Shown here in pieces: positions 55,977 through 64,000 of a stretch of 64,000 bases of DNA. The stretch is from NCBI RefSeq assembly GCF_004684085.1, contig NZ_SRHZ01000055.1:30303-94302 (forward strand). Direction: 5' to 3'. A program made the position numbers and the translations under genes. The notes under the pieces are model-generated. The model did no database searches and was not told the DNA's origin. It worked only from the letters and a program-made list of their open reading frames with translations. Source of the DNA: Stenotrophomonas maltophilia (GTDB lineage: Bacteria > Pseudomonadota > Gammaproteobacteria > Xanthomonadales > Xanthomonadaceae). Position 1 is the first letter of the stretch. Every line of letters begins with the position of its first letter.

Positions 55977-56546
55977 TCAGGGATTGCTGGCAGTGCCCTG
56001 CTCCGGGCCGATCCAAGGGGTGATCGACACCCGGATCTTGAGCCGGTTGCCGGGGTCTTCCGGCAGCCGCGAGCGGTACTTGGTGCCCTTGTAGACGTAG
56101 TCCACGTCATAGGCGATGGGCCGGCGGAACTCACGCCCGACCGGCACGATGCGGCAGTCACGGGTCAGCATCGGGCCATTGTTGGCCGGGGCGGGAGCCG
56201 GGGCCGGCGTCTCCGCCGCTGCCTCCTCGGAACCCTCCTCGTCGCTGCGCTTGAACATCGAGCGCACCGAATCCCAGAAGCGGCTGATCCGGCCCTTGTC
56301 TTCGGCGGGTTCCTCGCCGGTCACGTTGACCGGGGCCAGGGTGCGGGTCGAGATCGGCTCGCAATGTTCCTCGGTGCGGGTCGCGCGCAGGGTCTGGAAC
56401 ACCGGCTCGACGTTCAGCACCTGGGCATAGTCGAACTTCACGTTCTCCACGATCACCACCCGGTTGCGGGGCTCGGCCTCCTGTGCCTGGACCACGGCGG
56501 GCAGCGCCGACAGGCAGGCCAGGGTCAGCAACACGGTCGATTTCAT
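55977..56546 (-). CDS. Exported protein with UmoD-like C-terminus, unknown function
   Basis: 189 residues from MKSTVLLTLACLSALPAVVQ, a clean signal peptide. The middle is acidic and Ala/Pro-rich (GSEEAAAETPAPAPAPANN). The C-terminal part RDCRIVPVGREFRRPIAYDV and DYVYKGTKYRSRLPEDPGNR resembles the tail of UmoD-like and glycine-zipper envelope proteins. Two conserved Cys may pair. The gene is the one immediately upstream of the arginine leader, on the same strand. Confidence 0.72.
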   Translation of the reverse strand: MKSTVLLTLACLSALPAVVQAQEAEPRNRVVIVENVKFDYAQVLNVEPVFQTLRATRTEEHCEPISTRTLAPVNVTGEEPAEDKGRISRFWDSVRSMFKRSDEEGSEEAAAETPAPAPAPANNGPMLTRDCRIVPVGREFRRPIAYDVDYVYKGTKYRSRLPEDPGNRLKIRVSITPWIGPEQGTASNP

Positions 56547-56734
56547 TGGCGACGGGAGCAGGGACACGGCAATAGTGTAGGCAGTGGCGAGCGCGAGGGG
56601 CTGAACATTACCCGTCCGCGCCGCTTCTGCCCACCCCACCTTGGGCGGGCTTCAGGTCCACCGGTGGCAGCGCGTCGCCCCAAAGGGGCCCGACACGTTC
56701 TAAAATCACAGGCTTGTCCCCCAGACACCGCCCC

Positions 56735-58111
56735 ATGACCCTGCGCCTGCACAACAACCTGACCCGCCAGCTCGAACCGTTCACCCCGCTCGACCCGGCC
56801 TGTCCGACCCTGTATGTGTGCGGCCCGACGGTCTACAACTACGTGCACATCGGCAACGCCCGTGGCCCGGTGGTGTTCGGCGTGCTGGCCGACCTGCTGC
56901 GGCGGCGTTTCGGCGCCCTGCGCTACGCCCGCAACATCACCGACGTGGACGACAAGATCAACAACGCAGCGCGCGAACAAGGGGTGCCGATCAGCACCAT
57001 CACCGACCGTTTCGCCGCCGCCTACCGTGAAGACATGGCCGCGCTGGGCGTGGCCCCGCCGGACATCGAACCGGAAGTGACCGCGCACATCCCGCAGATC
57101 ATCACCATGATCGGGCAGCTGATCGCCAGCGGCCACGCTTACCCGGCGGAGGGCCACGTGCTGTTCGCGGTCAGCAGCTTCGAAGGCTACGGCAAGCTCT
57201 CGCGCCGCGATCCCGAGGAAATGCTGGCCGGGGCCCGCGTCGACGTCGCCCCGTACAAGCGCGACCCCGGTGATTTCGTGCTGTGGAAGCCATCCAGCGA
57301 TGACCTGCCTGGCTGGGAATCGCCGTGGGGCCGTGGCCGCCCCGGCTGGCACATCGAATGCTCGGCCATGGCGGCCGCCCACCTGGGCGAGACCATCGAC
57401 ATCCATGCCGGCGGCGTCGATCTGCAGTTCCCGCACCACGAGAACGAGTTGGCGCAGAGCGAATGCGCGCATGGCGGCAAGATCTTCGCCCGCTTCTGGC
57501 TGCACAACGGCATGCTCAACTTCGGCGGCACCAAGATGAGCAAGTCCATCGGCAACATCGAGCGCGTGCACGATCTGGTGCGTCAGCATCCACCGGAAGC
57601 GCTGCGTCTGGCCCTGCTGTCGGCGCACTACCGGCAGCCGTTGGAATGGTCCGACGCGCTCATCGAGCAGTCGGTTCGCACCCTGGACCGTCTGTACGGC
57701 ACCCTGCGCGAGCTGGCGCCGGTCGAGGCGACCGTGGCGATCCCGGCTACGGTCGAGGCGACCCTGGATGACGATCTGAACACCCCGCAGGCACTGGCCG
57801 AAGTGGCCCGCATCGCCGCCGACGCCCGCCGTGCCACCGACCCAGCCGAACAGGCGCGCCTGAAGGGCGAACTGCTCGGTGCCGGCCTGGCACTGGGCCT
57901 GCTGCAGGCCGATCCTGCGCAGTGGTTCGGCACCGCTGCCGGCGATGATGGCGACGATGCGCGCATCCAGGGCCTGATCGACGCGCGTGCCGCCGCCAAG
58001 CAGGCACGTGATTTCGCCCGTTCCGACGCCATCCGCGACCAGCTGGCCGCCGAAGGCATCGTACTGGAAGACACCCCGCAGGGCGTGCGCTGGTCGCGCA
58101 AGCGCGGCTGA
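56735..58111 (+). CDS. cysS: Cysteinyl-tRNA synthetase
   Basis: 458 residues from [20 protein letters not shown]. Class I motifs: [20 protein letters not shown] with the zinc Cys and HIGN, the zinc-site block [32 protein letters not shown], and [11 protein letters not shown]. It charges tRNA-Cys. sufE and an MFS gene follow. Confidence 0.96.
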   Translation: MTLRLHNNLTRQLEPFTPLDPACPTLYVCGPTVYNYVHIGNARGPVVFGVLADLLRRRFGALRYARNITDVDDKINNAAREQGVPISTITDRFAAAYREDMAALGVAPPDIEPEVTAHIPQIITMIGQLIASGHAYPAEGHVLFAVSSFEGYGKLSRRDPEEMLAGARVDVAPYKRDPGDFVLWKPSSDDLPGWESPWGRGRPGWHIECSAMAAAHLGETIDIHAGGVDLQFPHHENELAQSECAHGGKIFARFWLHNGMLNFGGTKMSKSIGNIERVHDLVRQHPPEALRLALLSAHYRQPLEWSDALIEQSVRTLDRLYGTLRELAPVEATVAIPATVEATLDDDLNTPQALAEVARIAADARRATDPAEQARLKGELLGAGLALGLLQADPAQWFGTAAGDDGDDARIQGLIDARAAAKQARDFARSDAIRDQLAAEGIVLEDTPQGVRWSRKRG

Positions 58112-58123
58112 TCTGCCCTGCCC

Positions 58124-58145
58124 CGTGGCCGGCCCGCCGGCCACG
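58124..58145. repeat. Perfect 9-bp hairpin between cysS and sufE
   Basis: CGTGGCCGG, loop CCCG, CCGGCCACG. No T-run, so termination is doubtful. Confidence 0.5.
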
Positions 58146-58165
58146 CTCCCACTGTAGAGACTGTT

Positions 58166-58618
58166 GTGACCGACTCCCCGTTTCCGCTTGAACCCACCGC
58201 CGCCGAGGCCCAGGCCGCCATCGCCGAGGAATTCGGCTTCTTCGGTGACTGGTCCGAGCGCTACCAGTACCTGATCGACCTCGGCCGCAAACTGCCGGTG
58301 TTTCCGGAAGAATGGAAAACCGAAGAGCACCGCCTGCTCGGTTGCCAGTCGATGGTCTGGATCGTGCCGGAAGGCAACACGCAGTCGCTGCGCTTCCACG
58401 CCATCAGCGATTCGGCCATCGTCTCCGGCCTGATCTTCCTGGCCCTGCGCGTGTACTCCGGGCGCTCGGCGCAGGAGATCCTCGATACCGAGCCCAGCTA
58501 TATCCAGGACATCGGCCTGGCCCGCCACCTGTCGCCGACCCGCAGCAACGGCGTGGCGGCGATGCTGGCCTTCATCCGCGAGACCGCGCAGGCGCAGCTG
58601 CAGCGCGAACGCTCGTGA
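58166..58618 (+). CDS. sufE: Cysteine desulfuration protein SufE
   Basis: 150 residues starting at a GTG. The sulfur-accepting Cys60 is in HRLLGCQSMVWIV; FEFFGDW-type N-terminus (IAEEFGFFGDWSERYQYLID) and LRVYSGRSAQEIL are typical. SufE takes persulfide sulfur from SufS for Fe-S assembly. Not beside the suf operon here. Its stop overlaps the next GTG start. Confidence 0.93.
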   Translation: MTDSPFPLEPTAAEAQAAIAEEFGFFGDWSERYQYLIDLGRKLPVFPEEWKTEEHRLLGCQSMVWIVPEGNTQSLRFHAISDSAIVSGLIFLALRVYSGRSAQEILDTEPSYIQDIGLARHLSPTRSNGVAAMLAFIRETAQAQLQRERS

Positions 58619-59862
58619 GCGAGCCTGGCACAGCCGAAGACACCGCGCTGGGCCTGCTGTCCCGGCCCGGCTTCGCCAGGCTGCTGGCGTACCGTATCTT
58701 CGCGATGCTGTCCTACCAGGTGGTCGCGGTCACCGTCGGCTGGCACATCTACGAAGTCACCCGCAATCCGTTTTCGCTGGGCCTTATCGGCCTGGCCGAG
58801 GTCTTGCCGTTCTTCTGCGTGGCCCCGTTCGCCGGCTACCTGGTTGACCACCTGCCACGCCGCCGGCTGGGCATGGTCGCCTGTTCCGGGCTGATCGCCA
58901 CGGCCATCGTGCTGACCAGTGTGGCCATGGGCTGGCTACCGATCGACGGCGTGTGGCCGATCTATGCCGCCATCGCGCTGACCGGCATGGTCCGCGCCTT
59001 CCTGTCGCCGATCTACAACGCACTGTTCGCCCGCGTACTGGCCCGCGATCAGTTCGCGCGTGGCGCCGGCCTTGGCGCAGTGGTGTTCCAGGCCGGCATG
59101 ATCGCCGGTCCGGCACTGGGTGGCGTACTGGTTGGTTTCGGCGGCAAGGGCCTGTCCTATGCAGTAGCCACCGTTTTCGCGGCGGTAGCGATGGGCTGCC
59201 TGGCCACACTGAAGGTGGAGGAGCCGGTGCATTCCGGCCCTGCTGCGCCGATCTTCAAGAGCATCGCCGAAGGCGCACGCTTCGTGGTCGGCAACCGGAT
59301 CATGGTCGGCGCGATGGCGCTGGACATGTTCTCGGTGCTGCTGGGGGGTGTGGTGGCGATGCTGCCGGCGTTCCTGCATGAGATCCTGCATCATGGCCCG
59401 GAAGGCCTCGGCATCCTGCGCGCGATGCCGGCCGTAGGTTCGGTGTGCGTGGGCCTGTGGCTGGCGCGCCATCCCCTGCACCGCAATGCCGGACGCGTGC
59501 TGCTGTTCGCGGTGGCGGGCTTCGGTCTGTGCGTGATCGGCTTCGGGCTGTCGCAGCACTTCTGGCTGTCGGCGCTGATCCTGCTGTTCTATGGGGCCTT
59601 CGACGGCGTCTCGGTGGTGATCCGCTCGACCATCCTGCAGCTGGCCACGCCTGAGGAAATGCGTGGGCGGGTATCGTCGATCAACGGCATCTTCATCAGT
59701 TCCTCCAACGAGCTCGGCGCGTTCTATGCCGGCACGATGGCCAAGGTTCTGGGACTGGTGCCTGCGGTGGTGCTGGGTGGGTTCGCGGTACTGAGCGTGG
59801 CCGGGATCACGGCATGGAAGAACCCGACGTTGCGGAAGTTGAATCTGCGCGACCTGCAGTGA
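58615..59862 (+). CDS. MFS transporter, DHA3/EntS-like
   Basis: 415 residues from a GTG that overlaps the sufE stop (GTGA). About 12 membrane segments; ARLLAYRIFAMLSYQVVAVT, VGWHIYEVTRNPFSLGLIGL, APFAGYLVDHLPRRRLGMVA and RGRVSSINGIFISSSNELGA match the EntS/macrolide-efflux (DHA3) branch. Exporters of this kind move siderophores or drugs; the substrate is unknown. It may be translated with sufE. Confidence 0.85.
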   Translation: MSEPGTAEDTALGLLSRPGFARLLAYRIFAMLSYQVVAVTVGWHIYEVTRNPFSLGLIGLAEVLPFFCVAPFAGYLVDHLPRRRLGMVACSGLIATAIVLTSVAMGWLPIDGVWPIYAAIALTGMVRAFLSPIYNALFARVLARDQFARGAGLGAVVFQAGMIAGPALGGVLVGFGGKGLSYAVATVFAAVAMGCLATLKVEEPVHSGPAAPIFKSIAEGARFVVGNRIMVGAMALDMFSVLLGGVVAMLPAFLHEILHHGPEGLGILRAMPAVGSVCVGLWLARHPLHRNAGRVLLFAVAGFGLCVIGFGLSQHFWLSALILLFYGAFDGVSVVIRSTILQLATPEEMRGRVSSINGIFISSSNELGAFYAGTMAKVLGLVPAVVLGGFAVLSVAGITAWKNPTLRKLNLRDLQ

Positions 59863-59902
59863 CCGCGGCGGCGCGGCAGGGACCGGCGCAGCGTGGCGCC
59901 CG

Positions 59903-59925
59903 GTAGATCCACGCCATGCGTGGAT
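59903..59925 (+). repeat. SMAG-type REP
   Basis: GTAG head followed by ATCCACGCC ATGCGTGGAT, identical to the unit at 28725. Confidence 0.85.
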
Positions 59926-59958
59926 TAATGTTTCCGGACCTGGGAACCACCCAACAAA

Positions 59959-59980
59959 AAACCCGGCCGAAGCCGGGTTT
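59959..59980. terminator. Bidirectional terminator between MFS and dksA-like genes
   Basis: AAACCCGGC, loop CGAA, GCCGGGTTT, with A-run on one side and T-run on the other. Confidence 0.9.
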
Positions 59981-60007
59981 TCTGCATGACCAGACAACGA
60001 TCAGGAA

Positions 60008-61237
60008 TCAGTCGCCCTGCTGCTTCTGCAGGTGCTCCCAACGCTCCTGGGCGTCGATGGTGCGCTCGGCGGTGAGGCGCGCTTCCAGGCGCTCCAGGCC
60101 GATTTCTTCACCGGTGTCCACGCAGTAACCATAGTCGCCCGCTTCCAGGCGCTTCAGGGTGCTGTCGATCTTGCCGATCAGCTTGCGGTAGCGGTCACGG
60201 GTGCGCAGTTCCAGCGAGTTCTCGGTCTCGCGGGTCGCACGCTCGGCTTCGTCACCGATGTCACGCACTTCCTCACGCAGGTTCTCGATGGTCTGCTTGG
60301 ATTCCTCCACCAGGTCCGCACGCCAGTTCTGCAGGCGCTGGCGGAAGTATTCCTGCTGCAGCGGGCTCATGTATTCCTCTTCCGAGGACGGCTTGTAGCC
60401 AGCCGGCAGGATCGGGCGGCCAGTGGCCTCATCGGTCTTGTATTCGACCACCTTGTACTTGCTGCGCGGGGCCGGTGCGGCCGAGCGGGCGGCGACGGCC
60501 ACAGCAACCTTGCCGACAGGACGCGGCACGGTCTTCGGGGCGGAATCAGATTTCACGGCGGTTTTGGCAGGCGATTTCGAAACGGGCACGGGATTCTTGG
60601 ATTGCGGGGCGGTCGATGCTGCAGAAGCGGCGGCCGGGGCCGGCTTGGAGGCCGGTTGGGCTGCTGCCACTGCCGCGGTCTTGGCCGGGACAGACTTGGC
60701 CGGAGCCGGCTTCACAGCTGGCTTCGGTGCGGACTTCACTACGGGGGCCGGGGTCGGCTTTACGGCCGGCGCGGCGACATTCTTGGCAACTTTCTTTACA
60801 GCAGCAGGCTTGGCTGCCGGTTTGGCCGAAGCAGCCTTCTTGGCCGCAGGCTTGGCAACCGGAGGAGCCACACCCTTCTTCACCACTGCCTTCGGCGCTG
60901 GCTTGGCTGCGGCCTTCTTCACCACCGGCTTGGCGACGGCCTTCTTCACCGGCGCAGCCTTGCTGGCAGTCTTCTTCACCACCGGCACCTTCTTGCTGGC
61001 AGCGGCAGGCTTGGCCTTGGCGGGCGCAGGGGCCTTCTTCGCCACCGGCTTGGTTGCCTTCACCGGCGCTTTCTTTGCGGTGGCCTTCCTGGCCGCCGGT
61101 TGCGAGGACGCCGCCTTGGTCACCGGCTTGCTGGCCGGTTTCTTGGCAACGGGCTTTGCCGCCAACTTCTTCACAACAGGCTTGGCGGTTTTCTTGGCGG
61201 CCGTTACGGCCTTCTTTGCAGTTTTTTTAGCAGCCAC
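60008..61237 (-). CDS. DksA/TraR-family protein with Lys/Ala/Pro-rich histone-H1-like N-terminal tail
   Basis: 409 residues. Residues 1-258 are almost only Lys, Ala, Pro, Val and Ser in AKKPA-like units, similar to histone H1, AlgP or Hc1 tails. Residues from about 285 form a DksA domain: SPLQQEYFRQRLQNWRADLV, the coiled-coil tip GDEAERATRETENSLELRTR, and the zinc-finger region YGYCVDTGEEIGLERLEARL, TAERTIDAQERW. Of the four zinc Cys only one (about Cys372) remains; the others are Thr, Thr and Ala. The tip Asp74 equivalent of E. coli DksA is Glu. A DNA- or RNA-binding, zinc-independent DksA relative is likely. Confidence 0.88.
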   Translation of the reverse strand: MAAKKTAKKAVTAAKKTAKPVVKKLAAKPVAKKPASKPVTKAASSQPAARKATAKKAPVKATKPVAKKAPAPAKAKPAAASKKVPVVKKTASKAAPVKKAVAKPVVKKAAAKPAPKAVVKKGVAPPVAKPAAKKAASAKPAAKPAAVKKVAKNVAAPAVKPTPAPVVKSAPKPAVKPAPAKSVPAKTAAVAAAQPASKPAPAAASAASTAPQSKNPVPVSKSPAKTAVKSDSAPKTVPRPVGKVAVAVAARSAAPAPRSKYKVVEYKTDEATGRPILPAGYKPSSEEEYMSPLQQEYFRQRLQNWRADLVEESKQTIENLREEVRDIGDEAERATRETENSLELRTRDRYRKLIGKIDSTLKRLEAGDYGYCVDTGEEIGLERLEARLTAERTIDAQERWEHLQKQQGD

Positions 61238-61508
61238 GAAACGCTCTTCCTTGGATTCCCCGGGGCCCGGGAAAGCGGGCCTTTATAGCCTACCCGACCC
61301 GCAGCAGCAACCTCGGTGGCCCGCTCCATTCAGTCCAGGAGACAACGGCCCAAGGTGCGGTCCGACCAACACGGACCGCCCTGCGCGGTACGGAACCTGT
61401 CCGGCACCTGGAGGGTGCCGCGAGCGGTCGCAGGCCATTGGCGACATGCGACCAACGGCCCATCCTGCACAAATGCGGCCTTCATGCCAACTGGCATAAG
61501 ATGACTGG

Positions 61509-61763
61509 GTGATCTCGCGCCTGCTCATCGCCCTGCTGCGCTTCTACAAGCGCTTCATCAGCCCCCTGCTGGGGCCGCGCTGCCGTTTCGTACCCAGTTG
61601 CTCTGAATACGCGATGGAAGCGATCTCGCGCCATGGCCCGCTGCGTGGCAGCTGGCTGGCGGCGCGGCGGCTGGGCCGCTGCCATCCGTTCCATCCTGGT
61701 GGCTTCGATCCAGTGCCGGAATCTCCCAACGCCCCCTCTTGCCGTTGCACAGGAAAACACTGA
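61509..61763 (+). CDS. yidD: Membrane protein insertion efficiency factor YidD
   Basis: 84 residues starting at a GTG. YidD motifs: [55 protein letters not shown]. Usually encoded between rnpA and yidC; here it precedes a dihydroorotase gene, whose ATG begins one base after its stop. The Cys-rich tail ([10 protein letters not shown]) is slightly longer than usual. Confidence 0.92.
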   Translation: MISRLLIALLRFYKRFISPLLGPRCRFVPSCSEYAMEAISRHGPLRGSWLAARRLGRCHPFHPGGFDPVPESPNAPSCRCTGKH

Positions 61764-61764
61764 C

Positions 61765-63111
61765 ATGTCCTCCACGCTCATCACCAACGCCCGCCTGGTC
61801 AACGAAGGCCGCACCTTCGACGGCGACCTGCGCATCGAGAACGGCCGCATCGCGCAGATCGGCAACGGGTTGACGCCGCGCGAAGGCGAGCAGGTGGTGG
61901 ACGCGGCCGGGCGCTGGCTGCTGCCGGGCATGATCGATGACCAGGTGCACTTCCGCGAGCCGGGCCTGACCCACAAGGGCGACATTGCCAGCGAATCGGC
62001 TGCGGCCGTGGCCGGCGGCCTGACCAGCTTCATGGACATGCCCAACACCAACCCGCCGACCCTGGATTCGACCATTCTCGAAGCCAAGTACGAGCTGGCG
62101 CGCGGCCGTGCCTGGGCCAACTACGGTTTCTACCATGGCGCCAGCAATGACAACCTGGAGGCCATCCGTGCGCTGGACCCGAAGAAGGCCCCCGGCGTGA
62201 AGGTGTTCATGGGCGCTTCCACCGGCAACATGCTGGTCGACAATCCGGAAACGCTGGACGCGATCTTCCGCGAATGCCCGACGCCGATCATCACGCACTG
62301 CGAAGACACGCCGATGATCGATGCCAACCTGAAAGCCTTCCAGGAAAAGTACGGCGACGCGCTGACCCCGGACATGCATCCGGACATCCGTTCGCGCGAG
62401 GCCTGCATCAAGTCGACCCGGCTGGCAATGTCGCTGGCGCGCAAGCACGGCACCCGCCTGCATGTGCTGCACATCTCCACCGCCGACGAGCTGGCGCTGT
62501 TCGAGAAGGGCCCGCTGATCCGCGCCGATGGCAGCCGCAAGCAGATCACCGCCGAAACCTGCGTGCACTTCCTGCATTTCGCGCGCCCGGATTACGCGAC
62601 CAAGGGCAACCTGATCAAGTGCAACCCGGCGATCAAGGACGTGGCCGACCGCGAGGCGATCACCGCTGCGCTGGCCGACGACGTGCTGGACGTGCTGGCC
62701 ACCGACCATGCGCCGCATACCTGGGAAGAGAAGCAGAAGCCTTACGCGCAGGCACCGTCGGGCCTGCCGCTGGTGCAGTACGCGCTGGTGGCCGCGCTGG
62801 AGCGCGTGCACGAAGGCAAGCTGACCCGCGAGCAGGTGGTGCAGAAGTTCGCGCATGCGCCGGCACAGCTGTTCGACGTCGAGGAGCGCGGCTTCCTGCG
62901 CGAGGGTTACTTCGCCGACCTGGTGCTGGTCGAGGACGTGCCGTTCACGGTCAAGCGCGAGGACGTGCTGTCCAAGTGCGGTTGGTCGCCGTTTGAAGGC
63001 ACCACCTTCCGTTCGCGCATCGCCTCCACCTGGGTCAACGGCCAGCTGGTGTGGGACGGCAGCAAGCTGGTGGGGCAGCCTGCCGGCCAGCGCATGACCT
63101 ACGACCGCTGA
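61765..63111 (+). CDS. pyrC: Dihydroorotase
   Basis: 448 residues from MSSTLITNARLVNEGRTFDG. Class I amidohydrolase: LLPGMIDDQVHFREPGLTHK (Gln60 and His62 where most have His-x-His), TPIITHCEDTPMI, TRLHVLHISTADELALF and the catalytic Asp in LATDHAPHTWEEKQKP. It closes carbamoyl aspartate to dihydroorotate in pyrimidine synthesis. The DDQVHFREPG variant is, as I recall, typical of one DHOase subfamily. yidD lies upstream and an M23 peptidase downstream, both with touching ends. Confidence 0.88.
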   Translation: MSSTLITNARLVNEGRTFDGDLRIENGRIAQIGNGLTPREGEQVVDAAGRWLLPGMIDDQVHFREPGLTHKGDIASESAAAVAGGLTSFMDMPNTNPPTLDSTILEAKYELARGRAWANYGFYHGASNDNLEAIRALDPKKAPGVKVFMGASTGNMLVDNPETLDAIFRECPTPIITHCEDTPMIDANLKAFQEKYGDALTPDMHPDIRSREACIKSTRLAMSLARKHGTRLHVLHISTADELALFEKGPLIRADGSRKQITAETCVHFLHFARPDYATKGNLIKCNPAIKDVADREAITAALADDVLDVLATDHAPHTWEEKQKPYAQAPSGLPLVQYALVAALERVHEGKLTREQVVQKFAHAPAQLFDVEERGFLREGYFADLVLVEDVPFTVKREDVLSKCGWSPFEGTTFRSRIASTWVNGQLVWDGSKLVGQPAGQRMTYDR

Positions 63112-63959
63112 TGCGCAGGGTACTTCTGTTCGGAGCGCTGCTGCTGGCCGCGCCCCTGTACATCGCATCGTCGGCGCAGGCACAGGATGGCATCGGCAGC
63201 CTGATCGACAGTCGCGTGGTGTTTCCCGCCAGCGCATCGCAGGGTGCGCTGGTGATCGGCAAGGTGCCTGCTGGCAGCCGCGTGCAGTACGCCGGCCGCC
63301 AGCTGCGGGTAAGCGGCTATGGCAGCGTGGTGTTCGGCATCGGCCGCGACGAGAAGGGACCATTGCGCGTGCAGGTGCAGCGCCCCGATGGTGGCAGCGA
63401 GACGGCGACCATTGCGGTGACCCCGCGCGACTGGCCCACCGAGCGGGTCAACGGCGTACCGCCGAAAACGGTCAATCCGCCACCGGCGATTGCCGAGCGG
63501 ATCAAGCGCGAACAGGCGCAGGTGACCGCCGCGCGTGCCCGCGATGACGACCGCACCGACTTCACCCAGACCTTCATCTGGCCGGTGCAGGGCCGCATCA
63601 GCGGCCGCTTCGGCAATGCGCGCGTGTACAACGGGCAGCCCGGCGCCGGTCATTCCGGCATGGACATCGCGGTGCCCACCGGCACGCCGGTGAAGGCTCC
63701 GGCTGCCGGCATCGTCACCTTCGCCGGACCGGACCTGTACCTGACCGGTGGCACGCTGCTGCTCGACCACGGTTTCGGGGTCAGTTCCAACTTCCTGCAC
63801 CTGTCACGCATCGACGTGAAGGTCGGTGATAAGGTCGAACAGGGGCAGGTGATCGCCGCCGTCGGTGCGACCGGTCGGGCGACCGGGCCGCATCTGCACT
63901 GGGGCATGAACTGGTTCGATACCCGTATCGACCCGCTGCTGGTGCTGGAGCGCAAGTAG
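63111..63959 (+). CDS. M23 family metallopeptidase
   Basis: 282 residues; the ATG shares one base with the pyrC stop (TGATG). A signal peptide (LLFGALLLAAPLYIASSAQA) is followed by a domain of unknown fold and the LytM domain from about residue 150: FIWPVQGRISGRFGNARVYN, GAGHSGMDIAVPTGTPVKAP, GPHLHWGMNWFDTRIDP. The zinc ligands His, Asp and the HLH pair are intact, so it should be an active peptidoglycan endopeptidase in the periplasm. Confidence 0.92.
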   Translation: MRRVLLFGALLLAAPLYIASSAQAQDGIGSLIDSRVVFPASASQGALVIGKVPAGSRVQYAGRQLRVSGYGSVVFGIGRDEKGPLRVQVQRPDGGSETATIAVTPRDWPTERVNGVPPKTVNPPPAIAERIKREQAQVTAARARDDDRTDFTQTFIWPVQGRISGRFGNARVYNGQPGAGHSGMDIAVPTGTPVKAPAAGIVTFAGPDLYLTGGTLLLDHGFGVSSNFLHLSRIDVKVGDKVEQGQVIAAVGATGRATGPHLHWGMNWFDTRIDPLLVLERK

Positions 63960-63973
63960 CGCGCGTGTGGTTT

Positions 63974-63996
63974 CGCCGGGCATGGCCCGGCGCTAC
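63974..63996 (-). repeat. SMAG-type REP
   Basis: On the minus strand GTAGCGCCGGGCCATGCCCG plus GCG, 15 bases after the M23 gene. Confidence 0.85.
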
Positions 63997-64000
63997 CCGA

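Overview
The window is a 64 kb piece of chromosome from a gamma-proteobacterium of the family Xanthomonadaceae, most probably a Stenotrophomonas of the S. maltophilia group. Three things point there. The DNA is GC-rich and contains many short palindromes with a GTAG head (SMAG-type REP elements). Arginine biosynthesis uses the Xanthomonas-type N-acetylcitrulline route (acetylornithine carbamoyltransferase, acetylcitrulline deacetylase, fused NAGS-kinase). Protein sequences throughout are of Xanthomonadaceae type. I see no prophage, integrase, insertion sequence or CRISPR array; nearly everything is core chromosome.

Layout. 1-11301 (minus strand) is a carbohydrate-uptake and degradation locus: LacI regulator, Oar-like TonB-dependent receptor, GH144-like 'glucoamylase' lipoprotein, ABC substrate-binding protein with two permeases, and a large discoidin-type hydrolase that runs off the left edge. 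Two perfect LacI-family operators lie upstream of the regulator and of the hydrolase/ABC operon. 11465-15881 holds bolA, a YciI protein, scpA, scpB and rluB. 16008-21690 holds an AraC/MFS divergent pair, three small hypothetical genes, and an omega-amidase/aminotransferase pair. 21907-28668 is a complete system I cytochrome c maturation operon, ccmABCDEFGHI. 28810-30267 holds a MetX-family acyltransferase and a DUF1294 protein. 30306-36875 is the cytochrome bd region: cydDC on the minus strand and cydAB plus the tiny cydX on the plus strand, with a perfect FNR-type box between them. Two identical tRNA-Pro(CGG) genes follow, then a CynX-type MFS transporter. 38973-44613 is pgaABCD for poly-N-acetylglucosamine, preceded by a perfect CRP/Clp site.

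44786-55921 (minus strand) is one long arginine-proline superoperon: leader peptide, argF', argG, GNAT, argE', argA/B fusion, GNAT, argC, argH, YciI-like, proB, proA. 55977-63996 holds an exported UmoD-like protein, cysS, sufE, an MFS transporter, a DksA paralogue with a histone-H1-like tail, yidD, dihydroorotase and an M23 peptidase.

The most interesting signal is upstream of argF'. A 33-codon leader ORF has Arg codons clustered just before a region with three mutually exclusive hairpins, ending in a U-tract terminator. This is the layout of a classical ribosome-mediated attenuator, here apparently for arginine. Other points of note are the matched LacI operators in the glycan locus, the DksA paralogue with a single zinc-finger cysteine, and REP or inverted-repeat elements that supply the stop codons of proA and the araC-type gene.
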